Source: Candidatus Methylomirabilis sp.
Lineage (GTDB): Bacteria; DYJV01
Assembly (NCBI GenBank): GCA_020722945.1
Contig: DYJV01000012.1
Span: 10,963 to 45,830, forward strand
Reading direction: 5' to 3'
DNA length: 34,868 nt
The notes under the pieces: generated by a model
The model's input: only the letters and a program-made list of their open reading frames with translations
Told to the model about the DNA's origin: nothing
Databases searched by the model: none
Translations under genes and position numbers: made by a program
Part shown: positions 1-9,516 of the stretch, in pieces
How the letters are laid out: each line of letters starts with the position of its first letter
How positions within the stretch are numbered: position 1 is the first letter of the stretch

Positions 1-615
1 GATGGGAAAATGCGCGAAACTGATTGTGCTGATACGGAGGGTATTTTTCGCATTATTCAGTCAATCCCATCACCAAAAGCGGAACCTTTTAAACGCTGGC
101 TTGCTAAAGTGGGATTTGAAAGAGTGCAGGAAATTGAAAATCCAGAATTGGCAACCAAACGGACAAGAATGCTTTATAAACTCAAAGGCTATTCTGATGA
201 CTGGATAGAAAAACGAATGCGTGGCATTGCAATCCGAGAAGAATTGACCGATGAATGGCAAAAGCGAGGAGCCAAAGAAGAGAAAGATTATGAAATTTTA
301 ACAGCTGAAATCTCCAAAGCAACTTTTGGCATTACGCCAAACGAATATAAAAAAGTAAAAGGATTAAAAAGAGAAAATTTGCGTGATCATATGGATGATT
401 TTGAGTTGATTTTTACAATGCTTGGGGAAAGGTCAACAACTGAAATTCACAAAACTGAAAATTCACAAGGTAAGGAGAAGCTCAAGCAAGATGCTAAAAG
501 AGGTGGTCGAATTGCAGGGATCGCTAAAGAACAGTTGGAAAAAGAAATTGGTCGTCCTATTGTTTCAAAAAATAATTTTTTACCAAAAAAAACATCGAAT
601 AAAAAACTAAAATAA
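1..615 (+). CDS. BRO-N / DinD-like antirepressor-family protein, C-terminal part (5' end lies outside the window)
   Basis: The frame is open from base 1 (DGK-MRETDCADTEGIFRIIQSIPSPKAEPFKRWLAKVGFERVQEIENPELATKR...GYSDDWIEKRMRGIAIREELTDEWQKRG...). This matches the conserved BRO-N/DinD-like protein pattern from memory. Confidence 0.75.
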   Translation, partial: DGKMRETDCADTEGIFRIIQSIPSPKAEPFKRWLAKVGFERVQEIENPELATKRTRMLYKLKGYSDDWIEKRMRGIAIREELTDEWQKRGAKEEKDYEILTAEISKATFGITPNEYKKVKGLKRENLRDHMDDFELIFTMLGERSTTEIHKTENSQGKEKLKQDAKRGGRIAGIAKEQLEKEIGRPIVSKNNFLPKKTSNKKLK

Positions 616-616
616 T

Positions 617-754
617 ATGGCACTCCACAAAAATTTTCCAAAAGATAAATTCCAAATACTTGATCCGAAAGTAAGATGGTTTTCGGATAACAAAGATTTG
701 AGAGAAAGAGGTTATGAAAAACTTTTGCACCTTTTCCCAATATTCCAAATATGA
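617..754 (+). pseudogene. Truncated N-terminus of a type III restriction / DEAD-box (Res-like) helicase subunit
   Basis: ATG at 617 encodes MALHKNFPKDKFQILDPKVRWFSDNKDLRERGYEKLLHLFPIFQI*. The first ~37 aa resemble the typical N-terminus of large type III Res-like helicases (MALH.NFP...ILDP..RWFP....LRE.GYEKLL). The reading frame then ends and polA follows. Confidence 0.6.
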
Positions 755-795
755 GGACACTACAACCAAATGATGAAAATGTTATGATTTTGAGG

Positions 796-3351
796 ATGGA
801 AAAGATATTTATTATCGACGGTAATTCTTACATATATAGGGCTTTTCACGCAATACGAGGGTTGAAAAACCGTGATGGATTCCCTACAAATGCAATATAC
901 GGTTTTACAACAATGCTTATAAAAATTATCCAAGAGCAACCAGATTTTGTATTTGTTGTCTTTGATGCAGGTAAAACTACATTTAGGAACCAAATATTCG
1001 ACCAATACAAAGCACACAGGCCACCAATGCCTGATGACCTTGTTGTTCAGCTACCCTTTATAAAAAGTATTGTCTCTGCCTTCAACCTCAAATCACTTCA
1101 ATTGGACAATTATGAAGCTGATGACATTATAGCTTCAATCACCAAACGTTACAAAGGTAAATACAGTATCTCTATAATCACAAGCGACAAAGACCTTACC
1201 CAGCTTATTGAAGACGGAATAATAATCATCGATACTATGAAAGATATTAATCTTGACACCTCAAATATTGATGATAAATTTGGAGTAAAGAGAGAATTTA
1301 TCATAGATTATCTCTCTCTTGTAGGTGATTCGTCAGATAATATCCCCGGAGTAAAGGGGATAGGACCTAAAGGAGCAGTAAAATTAATAAATGAATTTGG
1401 AAGTATAGAGAATATTTACAAATCTTTAGACCTGATTCCTGATAAAACAAAAAATTTACTTTTAGAAAGTAAAGAGAGTGCTTTTCTAAGCAAAAAGTTG
1501 ATAACTCTTAAAGATGATATCGATATTGACTTTAATCTTGATGATTTTAGGCTTCAAGCACCTGATACAGAAAAGTTACAGCAGATATTTACTCAGATGG
1601 ATTTCTCATCTCTCCTTAAAAAGTTTAAAATCGATCCACCACAAGAGCTATTCCAATACAAATTTACTAACTCTTTCCCACAAAGTAAAAATATCTCAGG
1701 CATAATCGAAAATTTTAAAGATGGTTTGTTTGAAGAGTTTATGGGTGCTTTTACAGAGGATGGCAGGAGTGTCTTTATATCTCAAAAAGGAGATAATTTT
1801 ACAAAAATATCAACCTCCAATTTTATAACCTTTGACAGCAAACACCACATTAAAATATTTGAAAAACTTAATATCCCTTTCCCTCAAAATTTTGAAGACA
1901 TTCAACTTTTAGCATATATATACGACCCTGAAGAGAAGAATACCGTAGAGCATCTGTCGTATCTATACACCAACAAATTCATAAAACCTATTGAAGCATA
2001 CAAAGATAAAAAAAATCGTAAAATAGAATTTTCTATGCTCTCAATAGATGATCGGAAAGTTTTCTTATCTGAAAGAAGTTGTTTTCTCCATCACTGCTGG
2101 GAGAAACTTTCATCCAACATTAATCCTACTCTTAAAAATATCTATGAAAAGATAGAGAAACCTCTAATAACTGTCCTTCACAAGATGGAAAAAAGGGGTA
2201 TCAGCATCAACAGAGAGATATTAGAGGAGATTGACAAAGTTATCTCTGCTGATATAAATTCACTCACTCAAGAGATATACAATATTACAGGTAAAGATTT
2301 TAATATCAACTCTCCATCCCAAATAGCTCAAATATTATTTGAAGATCTCAAGTTACCTACAATTAAGAAAACAAAAACTGGACACTCTACAGATATTGAG
2401 GTTCTTGAGCAGTTGGCACTTATTCATCCACTCCCCTATCTTCTCCTTTCATACAGGGAGCTTTCGAAAGTAAAATCAACATACATTGAGGGTTTGCAAA
2501 AAGCAATTGACCCTAAATCGGGAAAGATATTCCCTACTTTCAACCAAACAATCACTGCTACTGGCAGATTATCTTGCACCAACCCTAACATCCAAAATAT
2601 ACCTGTCAGAGGTAAGTATGGCGACAAAATAAGAGAGGCTTTTACAGCTTCTGAAGGTCATCTTCTTGTATCGTTAGATTACTCTCAGATAGAGTTGAGA
2701 CTTATGGCTCACTTCTCAAAAGATATAGAGTTGATAAACGCTTTTCATAACAACATAGATATCCATAGGTTAACTGCTTCAAAAATCTACAAAAAAGATC
2801 TCGAAGAAATTGACAATCATATGAGAAATGATGGTAAAACCGTAAATTTCTCAATTATTTACGGAATAAGCCCTTTTGGATTGGCAAAATCACTTAAAGT
2901 TGACAGAACAAAGGCAAAAATTTTCATAGAAAATTATTTTAATGAGTATAGCGGAGTCAAGAATTTCATCGAAACTTATCCAGATATTGCAAAGGATAAA
3001 GGTTTTGTAGAGACCCTTTTTGGGCGGAGAAGATTTGTAAAAGGACTAAATAGCAAAAATCATCAGGAGAGGGAGTTTGCAAAGAGGATAGCTATAAATA
3101 CTCCTATTCAGGGGAGTTCTGCTGATATCATAAAGATTGCAATGATAGGTATAGATAAATTCCTTGATGAATTTAATTCACACATGATAATGCAGATACA
3201 CGATGAGTTAATTTTTGAAGTTCCTGAAATTGCCGCTGATCAATTTATAGCAAGAGCAAAATCTATCATGGAAAATGTATGCAGTAACATCGAAGTTCCC
3301 CTAAAAGTCGATTCTGGCATAGGGAAAAACTGGTTTGAGGCACACAAGTAA
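796..3351 (+). CDS. polA: DNA polymerase I (5'-3' exonuclease plus family A polymerase)
   Basis: Starts MEKIFIIDGNSYIYRAFHAIRGL. FEN domain motifs (GDSSDNIPGVKGIGPKGA); polymerase motifs (SLDYSQIELRLMAHFS, RNDGKTVNFSIIYGISPFGLA, MIMQIHDELIFEV). The likely start is M16 of the 751 ORF. Confidence 0.96.
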   Translation: MEKIFIIDGNSYIYRAFHAIRGLKNRDGFPTNAIYGFTTMLIKIIQEQPDFVFVVFDAGKTTFRNQIFDQYKAHRPPMPDDLVVQLPFIKSIVSAFNLKSLQLDNYEADDIIASITKRYKGKYSISIITSDKDLTQLIEDGIIIIDTMKDINLDTSNIDDKFGVKREFIIDYLSLVGDSSDNIPGVKGIGPKGAVKLINEFGSIENIYKSLDLIPDKTKNLLLESKESAFLSKKLITLKDDIDIDFNLDDFRLQAPDTEKLQQIFTQMDFSSLLKKFKIDPPQELFQYKFTNSFPQSKNISGIIENFKDGLFEEFMGAFTEDGRSVFISQKGDNFTKISTSNFITFDSKHHIKIFEKLNIPFPQNFEDIQLLAYIYDPEEKNTVEHLSYLYTNKFIKPIEAYKDKKNRKIEFSMLSIDDRKVFLSERSCFLHHCWEKLSSNINPTLKNIYEKIEKPLITVLHKMEKRGISINREILEEIDKVISADINSLTQEIYNITGKDFNINSPSQIAQILFEDLKLPTIKKTKTGHSTDIEVLEQLALIHPLPYLLLSYRELSKVKSTYIEGLQKAIDPKSGKIFPTFNQTITATGRLSCTNPNIQNIPVRGKYGDKIREAFTASEGHLLVSLDYSQIELRLMAHFSKDIELINAFHNNIDIHRLTASKIYKKDLEEIDNHMRNDGKTVNFSIIYGISPFGLAKSLKVDRTKAKIFIENYFNEYSGVKNFIETYPDIAKDKGFVETLFGRRRFVKGLNSKNHQEREFAKRIAINTPIQGSSADIIKIAMIGIDKFLDEFNSHMIMQIHDELIFEVPEIAADQFIARAKSIMENVCSNIEVPLKVDSGIGKNWFEAHK

Positions 3352-4148
3352 TGCTCACTCCACCATATTTAAACTATTCTATCCTTCACATTTACAATGT
3401 TGACAAAAAAGATATCAAGATAGATGACCCTGATCTTATAGGTATTTGGGAAGAGGAGGATACTCTTCTTATATTTTTCCATAAGAGAAAAGATAAATTA
3501 ATAGCTGATTTGAATCTTAATCTCCATTTTTATACAGAGCTTCCATATTCAGATTGGGAATCAGGAAAATTTATCAAAAGTTTTAAAGTTGGGAAATATA
3601 GTATTGTCCCTGTATGGGAGATGGGAAATTTTAAGGACCATCTTGAAAATACTATTTTTATCGATCCCTCTGTTGTTTTTGGATCAGGATTTCACCCCAC
3701 CACAAGAATGATACTCGACGGTTTTGACTCCCTATCTGATAAAAATATTATAAAAAGCTGTATTGATCTCGGTTGCGGTTCAGGTATTTTAGGAATCTTT
3801 GCAGGTAAAAAGGGTGTAAAGAATATCACCTCCATAGACAACAACAATCTTTCAACCATAGTAGCCAGGAAGAATTTTCAGATAAATTCAATCAACGCTT
3901 CAATTATACATAGTGATATATTTAATTGCCTCCCTTACAAATCAAATGTTGTATTTGCAAATTTATACTCCAACCTACTACTCAACTTATTTGAAAGAGA
4001 AGAATTTTGGATGTCTGATTACTACTTTTTGTCAGGATTTATAGAGAAGATGGAACATAGTATAACTTCAAAAATCAACAGTAACTTTAAAATATCAGAG
4101 CGAAGAGAATCTGAAAGATGGGTTTCTATTTTACTATCCAAAAAGTAG
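3351..4148 (+). CDS. prmA: Ribosomal protein L11 methyltransferase-like (PrmA family)
   Basis: SAM-methyltransferase motif CIDLGCGSGILGIFAGKKG preceded by the PrmA-type FIDPSVVFGSGFHPTTRM; VFANLYSNLL. The start overlaps the polA stop (TAATG). Confidence 0.82.
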   Translation: MLTPPYLNYSILHIYNVDKKDIKIDDPDLIGIWEEEDTLLIFFHKRKDKLIADLNLNLHFYTELPYSDWESGKFIKSFKVGKYSIVPVWEMGNFKDHLENTIFIDPSVVFGSGFHPTTRMILDGFDSLSDKNIIKSCIDLGCGSGILGIFAGKKGVKNITSIDNNNLSTIVARKNFQINSINASIIHSDIFNCLPYKSNVVFANLYSNLLLNLFEREEFWMSDYYFLSGFIEKMEHSITSKINSNFKISERRESERWVSILLSKK

Positions 4149-4215
4149 AAGCATTAGAAAGAGTAAGAAAAACTCAAGAATAAAACCATTTCTATTTTAC
4201 TATCCAAAAAGTAGA
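4123..4215 (+). repeat. 27-bp direct repeat TTTCTATTTTACTATCCAAAAAGTAGA at 4123-4149 and 4189-4215
   Basis: Two identical 27-bp copies offset by 66 bp. The first forms the prmA 3' end, including its stop codon. Confidence 0.9.
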
Positions 4216-4223
4216 GAGCTAAA

Positions 4224-5198
4224 ATGTTAATTGAAGTAAGAAGCTATAATAATGGTGATGAGCATCAGATAAATAATTCATTTAATACTATTTTTAACCA
4301 AAATAGAAGCATAGATGAGTGGCTATGGAAATTTAAAAATTCACCTTTTGGAAAAGGTCAAATAAGTATAGCTTTTGTAGATGGTGAACTTGCCGCACAT
4401 ATATCTGGATACCCTATTTATTTCGATTATTTTTCAAATGATACCGTCAAATCATTTCTCTCTTACCAGATAGGGGACAAATTTACTCTTCCCAAATTTA
4501 GGAAAATAGGCTTTGGTAAATCTTCCCTTCTGAGTAAAATTTTTTTTAACCTAAAAGATAAAGCAAAAGATGCTGATTTTGGATACGGATTTGCCACACA
4601 TCATAGTTTACGATTTGGTGTTTTGCTGCTCGGTTATGAAACATTAGGTGAAGTATCGTGTTATTTAGGAAATTTCAAAGATAGAAGAGTTGGTTTGATA
4701 AAGAAATTCTCATATAAAAGTTATACCATCAATGAAATAACTGGTATTACAGATGATTTTGATAAATTTTATAATAAAATGCTCCAATATCACAGATTAA
4801 TTATAAGAAAAAATAAAAATTATCTCAAATGGCGATACATTGACCACCCTTCAAAGAGATACAACATCTTTTCTGTTTACAAAAGAGGGGATTTGTCAGG
4901 TTGGTTTATCTGCCAAAGGGATGAAACTACTATTTTTATAGGTGATTTTCTTACTATTTCAGATAACAAATTATGGGAATCTTTCATAAATTACCTTATT
5001 GACAGTAAGTATCTTCAACAGCAAAATATTTTACTCTGGCATCCAGACAGTAATCACTCGCCAAATCTTAAAGATATTGGATTTAAGATAATAGAGGAAC
5101 CAAATAGAATGAATTATGGGATTTTATTCAGAAGAGATATAGATTTGGGTATATTCAAAGATTGGAGATATACGAAGGGGGATGGTGACCTTTTCTAA
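4224..5198 (+). CDS. GNAT-family N-acetyltransferase-like protein
   Basis: GQISIAFVDGELAAHISGYPIYF...QIGDKFTLPKFRKIGFGKSSLLSKIF...GYGFATHHSLRFGVLLLGYETLGE pattern typical of large GNAT proteins. Confidence 0.7.
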   Translation: MLIEVRSYNNGDEHQINNSFNTIFNQNRSIDEWLWKFKNSPFGKGQISIAFVDGELAAHISGYPIYFDYFSNDTVKSFLSYQIGDKFTLPKFRKIGFGKSSLLSKIFFNLKDKAKDADFGYGFATHHSLRFGVLLLGYETLGEVSCYLGNFKDRRVGLIKKFSYKSYTINEITGITDDFDKFYNKMLQYHRLIIRKNKNYLKWRYIDHPSKRYNIFSVYKRGDLSGWFICQRDETTIFIGDFLTISDNKLWESFINYLIDSKYLQQQNILLWHPDSNHSPNLKDIGFKIIEEPNRMNYGILFRRDIDLGIFKDWRYTKGDGDLF

Positions 5199-5369
5199 AA
5201 TCTGTTAACTCATAAAAAAGCATCTAACTACTCTTTTTTCTAAATTTACAATATTTACAATTGAATTATAAATTAAAATTTGTTATCATCTCAAATTGAC
5301 AATTCGTATGTTAAATCCCCTATTACAATATTTTTACAACATTTTTAGCAAAGCAGGAGTGAATCATTT

Positions 5370-7727
5370 ATGAAATTTTTCAAGATATTGGTTACTATTT
5401 TTACTCTCTTATTAATAACAGCAGTCACCTCAGTAGCTTTCATTATCTATACTTTTAACAAAAATCTTCCCAATCTTGACTCATTAAAAAATTACAATCC
5501 ACCCACTGTAACCAAAGTTTATGCAGACAATGGTGTTCTTATAGGTGAATTTTACAAAGAGAAAAGGATTTATGTCAATATAAACAAAATCCCAAAAATA
5601 GTAAAAGATGCTTTTATATCTGCTGAAGATCAAAATTTTTACAACCATAAAGGTCTTGATATTATGAGTATATTGAGAGCCTTGGTAGTTGATATTAAAG
5701 CTGGTAAAATTATACAAGGTGGAAGCACCATTACCCAGCAGGTTGTGAAATCATTTCTTCTAAATCCTGAAAAAACTTTTCAGAGAAAGATAAAAGAGGT
5801 AATTTTAGCATATAAAATAGAAAACTTTTTAACCAAAGATGAAATTCTTAATTTATACTTAAATCAGATATATCTTGGCTACGAATCTTACGGTGTAGCA
5901 GCTGCTATAGAGAATTACTTCGGTAAAAACATTGATCAGGTTACATTAGCAGAAGCAGCAATGATAGCAGGTCTTCCAAAAGCTCCAAGTTCTCTTAATC
6001 CAGCAAAACATTTTACAAAAGCAAAAGAGAGACAACATTATGTTCTTACCCAGATGGTTAACAATGGCATTATCACCAATGAGGAAGCTATCAATGCTTT
6101 TAAAGAGGATATAAAGATAAAGGAGAGGGTCAATTACAGCAAGACACTCTCTGCATATTATCTCGATTATATCTCTCAATATATGATAGAGAAGTATGGA
6201 AGAGATGCTTTTCTATCAGGAGGGTTCAAAATATATACAGGATTAAACTTAAAATATCAGGCGTTTGCACAAGAATCTCTCAGAGATGGTTTAGAAGAAC
6301 TTGAACAGAGGAAAGGTTTTTCAGGAGCAATAGAGAATGTTTCAAAACAATCATTCAAATATTATGCTGAAAAATTAAAAGAGGAAAATGGCACCATTCA
6401 GGGTGGGAAAATATTAAAAGCTTTAGTTACTTACATAGACAAACCTAATAACTACGCAGTTATAAACCTTGGAAATATCACAGGCTACATAAGATTTGCT
6501 GATAATAAGTGGATATCATACAAAAGAAGCCGTGATGGAGAGCACAAAACTTTTGTATCAGAAAAGATCGGTGATATATTAAATATTGGTGATGTTGTGC
6601 AAGTTACATTACTACAACAAGTTAGCAAAACTTACTTTTTCAAAGTGCATCAGAAAGTTGAGGTAAATGGTGCAATAATCTCAGTAGAACCAAATACAGG
6701 TTTGGTAAGAGCAATGATTGGAGGCTACAGCTATCAAGAAAATCAATTTAATAGAGCTTTTCAGGCCAAAAGGCTTCCCGGTTCAGCATTTAAGCCTATT
6801 ATATATGCAGCAGCATTTGAGAAAGGTTATAGCCCTGCTTCTATTCTCCTTGATACACCTGAAGTATTTTACGATACTGTTAAAAATGAATATTGGAAAC
6901 CTGAAAATTACGAAAAAAAGTTTTATGGTCCCACTTCTTTAAGGACAGGGCTTGTTCATTCAAGAAATGTTCTCACAGTTAAACTTCTTAAAGAGGTTGG
7001 GATAGATTATGTAGATAAGTTTGCCAAAAAGTTAAAAATATCATCACCACTTAATAGAGATTTATCTATGGCTCTTGGCTCATCCGCAATGACACTTTTT
7101 GAAATTACAAGAGCTTACTCTTTCTTTGCAAATGGCGGTAGAGATTTAGATTTTATATTTGTAAAAAAATTAGTTGATAAGAGTGGTAAAGTTATCGAAA
7201 ACAACTTTAATCTTGACAAAATAGACCTTACCCTATCGATGCAGGAGAACAAGGCACATATTATTTCACCTCAGGTAGCCTATCTTACAACTTCTGTCCT
7301 TGAAGATGTCATAAAAGATGGTACAGGTAGAAGAGTCAAGGAGCTCAATCGTCCATGTGCAGGCAAAACAGGGACTACAAACGATTACGTTGATGCTTGG
7401 TTTATAGGCTATACTCCTGATCTTCTTACAGGTGTTTATGTGGGATATGACAAAACCAAACCTCTCGGGTATCTCGAAACAGGCTCCAAAGCAGCCGCAC
7501 CAATATGGCTTAATTTTATGAAACAGGCACTTGAAAATATTACACCCAAAATGTTCCAAATCCCTCCCAAAATTGTTTTTAGGAAGATAGACTCAAGAAA
7601 TGGTTTACTTGCAACAAACTTTACACCACCAGATTATGTAAAAATGGAAGCTTTTATGAAAGGGAGTGAGCCGGTTGAGTATTCTACCTTAAAAACAGCA
7701 GACTTTATAAAGAATGAACTTAAATAA
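5370..7727 (+). CDS. Penicillin-binding protein 1A (bifunctional transglycosylase/transpeptidase)
   Basis: N-terminal TM; transglycosylase motifs AEDQNFYNHKGLD and GGSTITQQVVKSFLL; transpeptidase motifs PGSAFKP and GKTGTTNDYVDAWFIGYTPDL. Confidence 0.95.
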   Translation: MKFFKILVTIFTLLLITAVTSVAFIIYTFNKNLPNLDSLKNYNPPTVTKVYADNGVLIGEFYKEKRIYVNINKIPKIVKDAFISAEDQNFYNHKGLDIMSILRALVVDIKAGKIIQGGSTITQQVVKSFLLNPEKTFQRKIKEVILAYKIENFLTKDEILNLYLNQIYLGYESYGVAAAIENYFGKNIDQVTLAEAAMIAGLPKAPSSLNPAKHFTKAKERQHYVLTQMVNNGIITNEEAINAFKEDIKIKERVNYSKTLSAYYLDYISQYMIEKYGRDAFLSGGFKIYTGLNLKYQAFAQESLRDGLEELEQRKGFSGAIENVSKQSFKYYAEKLKEENGTIQGGKILKALVTYIDKPNNYAVINLGNITGYIRFADNKWISYKRSRDGEHKTFVSEKIGDILNIGDVVQVTLLQQVSKTYFFKVHQKVEVNGAIISVEPNTGLVRAMIGGYSYQENQFNRAFQAKRLPGSAFKPIIYAAAFEKGYSPASILLDTPEVFYDTVKNEYWKPENYEKKFYGPTSLRTGLVHSRNVLTVKLLKEVGIDYVDKFAKKLKISSPLNRDLSMALGSSAMTLFEITRAYSFFANGGRDLDFIFVKKLVDKSGKVIENNFNLDKIDLTLSMQENKAHIISPQVAYLTTSVLEDVIKDGTGRRVKELNRPCAGKTGTTNDYVDAWFIGYTPDLLTGVYVGYDKTKPLGYLETGSKAAAPIWLNFMKQALENITPKMFQIPPKIVFRKIDSRNGLLATNFTPPDYVKMEAFMKGSEPVEYSTLKTADFIKNELK

Positions 7728-8682
7728 GATACTTACAAATTTAGACAAACTACTAAATTTAAAAATTGATTCATCCAAAAGTAACATTGACTTTAAAAAT
7801 GGTGAGATAATTAAAGGTGAGGTAATTAAATTTACAGATACTCACCTTCTTGTTGATATAGGTGAAAGGGGAGTAGTAACTGCTCTTACTGACTTTAAAA
7901 TACCTATCGCAAATCAAAATCTTAAAAATATTCTTCTCAAAGTAGTAAATACCCAACCAAATGTTATCCTTCAACTTGTCAACCCAAAGGAGGGGCTAAA
8001 CCAAGAGAAAATAGCTGATAATATTAGCGAAGATAGAAACAAACTAAACACAATCATTGATAGGTTTCCCCAACTTAAAGATTCTATCTTCATAGATAAA
8101 AAAGATTTTGAAAATATAGAACTATTGAAAGATAAGATAAAAAATTTGCCTGACAAATTGGGTTTTACATTTGAAAATAATCTATCAAAAGAGGTAGTAG
8201 ATAAAGAGAATCTTAAATATAAGTTAATTGAAAATGATAGTAATAGTAGCAAAGGGAGCGACCTTCAAACAGTAGAGAATTTTCAGAAATTTAACGACCA
8301 ATTTCAACTCTTTCTCCCCCTATTCTTTAAAGATTCTGATATAGACAAAGGTAGTATTTTATACAAAGATGTATCACAAAATAGTAAAGAGGGTAAAGCT
8401 TTTACTGTTTTGATACTTCTAAATATGACTGACGATAGAGTAATCCAAATAAGTATAATCGCTATTAATAAAGATATTTCATTAAATATCACATCTAATA
8501 ACCAAAGGTTTTTAGATATTATAAAAAATGGAATTGAGGAGCTTAATGAGAACATTACCCAATTAGGTTTCAAAGTTATTTCAATATCATTTAATATCTC
8601 TGATAAGATTAATAATGAAGATGTTTTAAAATCTACAATAAAAAATGACCGTAATATAAATATTATTGATATAAAAACTTGA
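7714..8682 (+). CDS. Hypothetical protein (possible distant FliK C-terminal-like fold)
   Basis: Long ORF overlapping the PBP1A 3' end by 14 nt. N-terminal GEIIKGEVIKFTDTHLLVDIGERGVVTAL; C-terminal pattern weakly reminiscent of flagellar hook-length control C-domains. Confidence 0.55.
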   Translation: MNLNKILTNLDKLLNLKIDSSKSNIDFKNGEIIKGEVIKFTDTHLLVDIGERGVVTALTDFKIPIANQNLKNILLKVVNTQPNVILQLVNPKEGLNQEKIADNISEDRNKLNTIIDRFPQLKDSIFIDKKDFENIELLKDKIKNLPDKLGFTFENNLSKEVVDKENLKYKLIENDSNSSKGSDLQTVENFQKFNDQFQLFLPLFFKDSDIDKGSILYKDVSQNSKEGKAFTVLILLNMTDDRVIQISIIAINKDISLNITSNNQRFLDIIKNGIEELNENITQLGFKVISISFNISDKINNEDVLKSTIKNDRNINIIDIKT

Positions 8683-8737
8683 TTTTTTTATAACAGTTGT
8701 TGTATTAAAGATTTCTATCTCATAATAGGAAAAGATA

Positions 8738-9508
8738 ATGATCGTATCATGTAGCAATTGCGGCACCAAATTTAACCTTGATGAAACACTAATTCCGCCT
8801 TTAGGCAAAAGGGTAAAGTGTTCAAAATGTAAAAATATTTTTAATGTTATGCCCCCATCTACCGCTCCTTTGCCTAATGATGAAGAGGTTTTTCACCTCA
8901 CTCAAGATGACAATTCAGCCCCAAATATTAATGATATCAAAAATAAATTTTCATTATCAGATAAAGATAACATCCAAGAAGAGCTTGAAATAATTTCTAA
9001 AAAATACAAAAATAGTAAACAAATACCCAAAAAGGGTAAAAAATCTCCACCCAAATTTACCTTCATAATAACAATTGCAATGCTTATAATGGCTATCTTA
9101 GTTGGTAGTATATTTATCTTCCTGAAAACCCAAAACAGCACCCCACCCTTTAAATTCGCAGAGTTAAAGGGTCAATATTATGAAAACAACAAATATCAGA
9201 AAATCCTTGTTATCCAAGGTAAACTACAAAACAACTACGAGACTACCTACACAAATATAGAGCTCAAAGCCTCTATCTTTGATAGCAATGGCACCAAAAT
9301 AAGAGAAGCCAAAACATTTTTGGGTAATATTTTCAATAATGACGAAATACTAAATTTGACCCCTGAATATATCCAAAAGTTTCTATTTAACAACATCATC
9401 CTAAAACCAAAAACCCAAAATAGATTCATGATATTTTTCTTTGATATCCCAGACAATTCATTCTCTTTTCAGGTTGAAATTCTATCCTTTAAAAAGATTA
9501 AAAATTAG
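8738..9508 (+). CDS. MJ0042-type zinc-ribbon protein with one TM segment and C-terminal DUF3426-like domain
   Basis: MIVSCSNCGTKFNLDETLIPPLGKRVKCSKCKNIFNV (CxxC...CxxC), then TM helix FTFIITIAMLIMAILVGSIFIFL. Confidence 0.85.
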   Translation: MIVSCSNCGTKFNLDETLIPPLGKRVKCSKCKNIFNVMPPSTAPLPNDEEVFHLTQDDNSAPNINDIKNKFSLSDKDNIQEELEIISKKYKNSKQIPKKGKKSPPKFTFIITIAMLIMAILVGSIFIFLKTQNSTPPFKFAELKGQYYENNKYQKILVIQGKLQNNYETTYTNIELKASIFDSNGTKIREAKTFLGNIFNNDEILNLTPEYIQKFLFNNIILKPKTQNRFMIFFFDIPDNSFSFQVEILSFKKIKN

Positions 9509-9516
9509 AGGCACAG

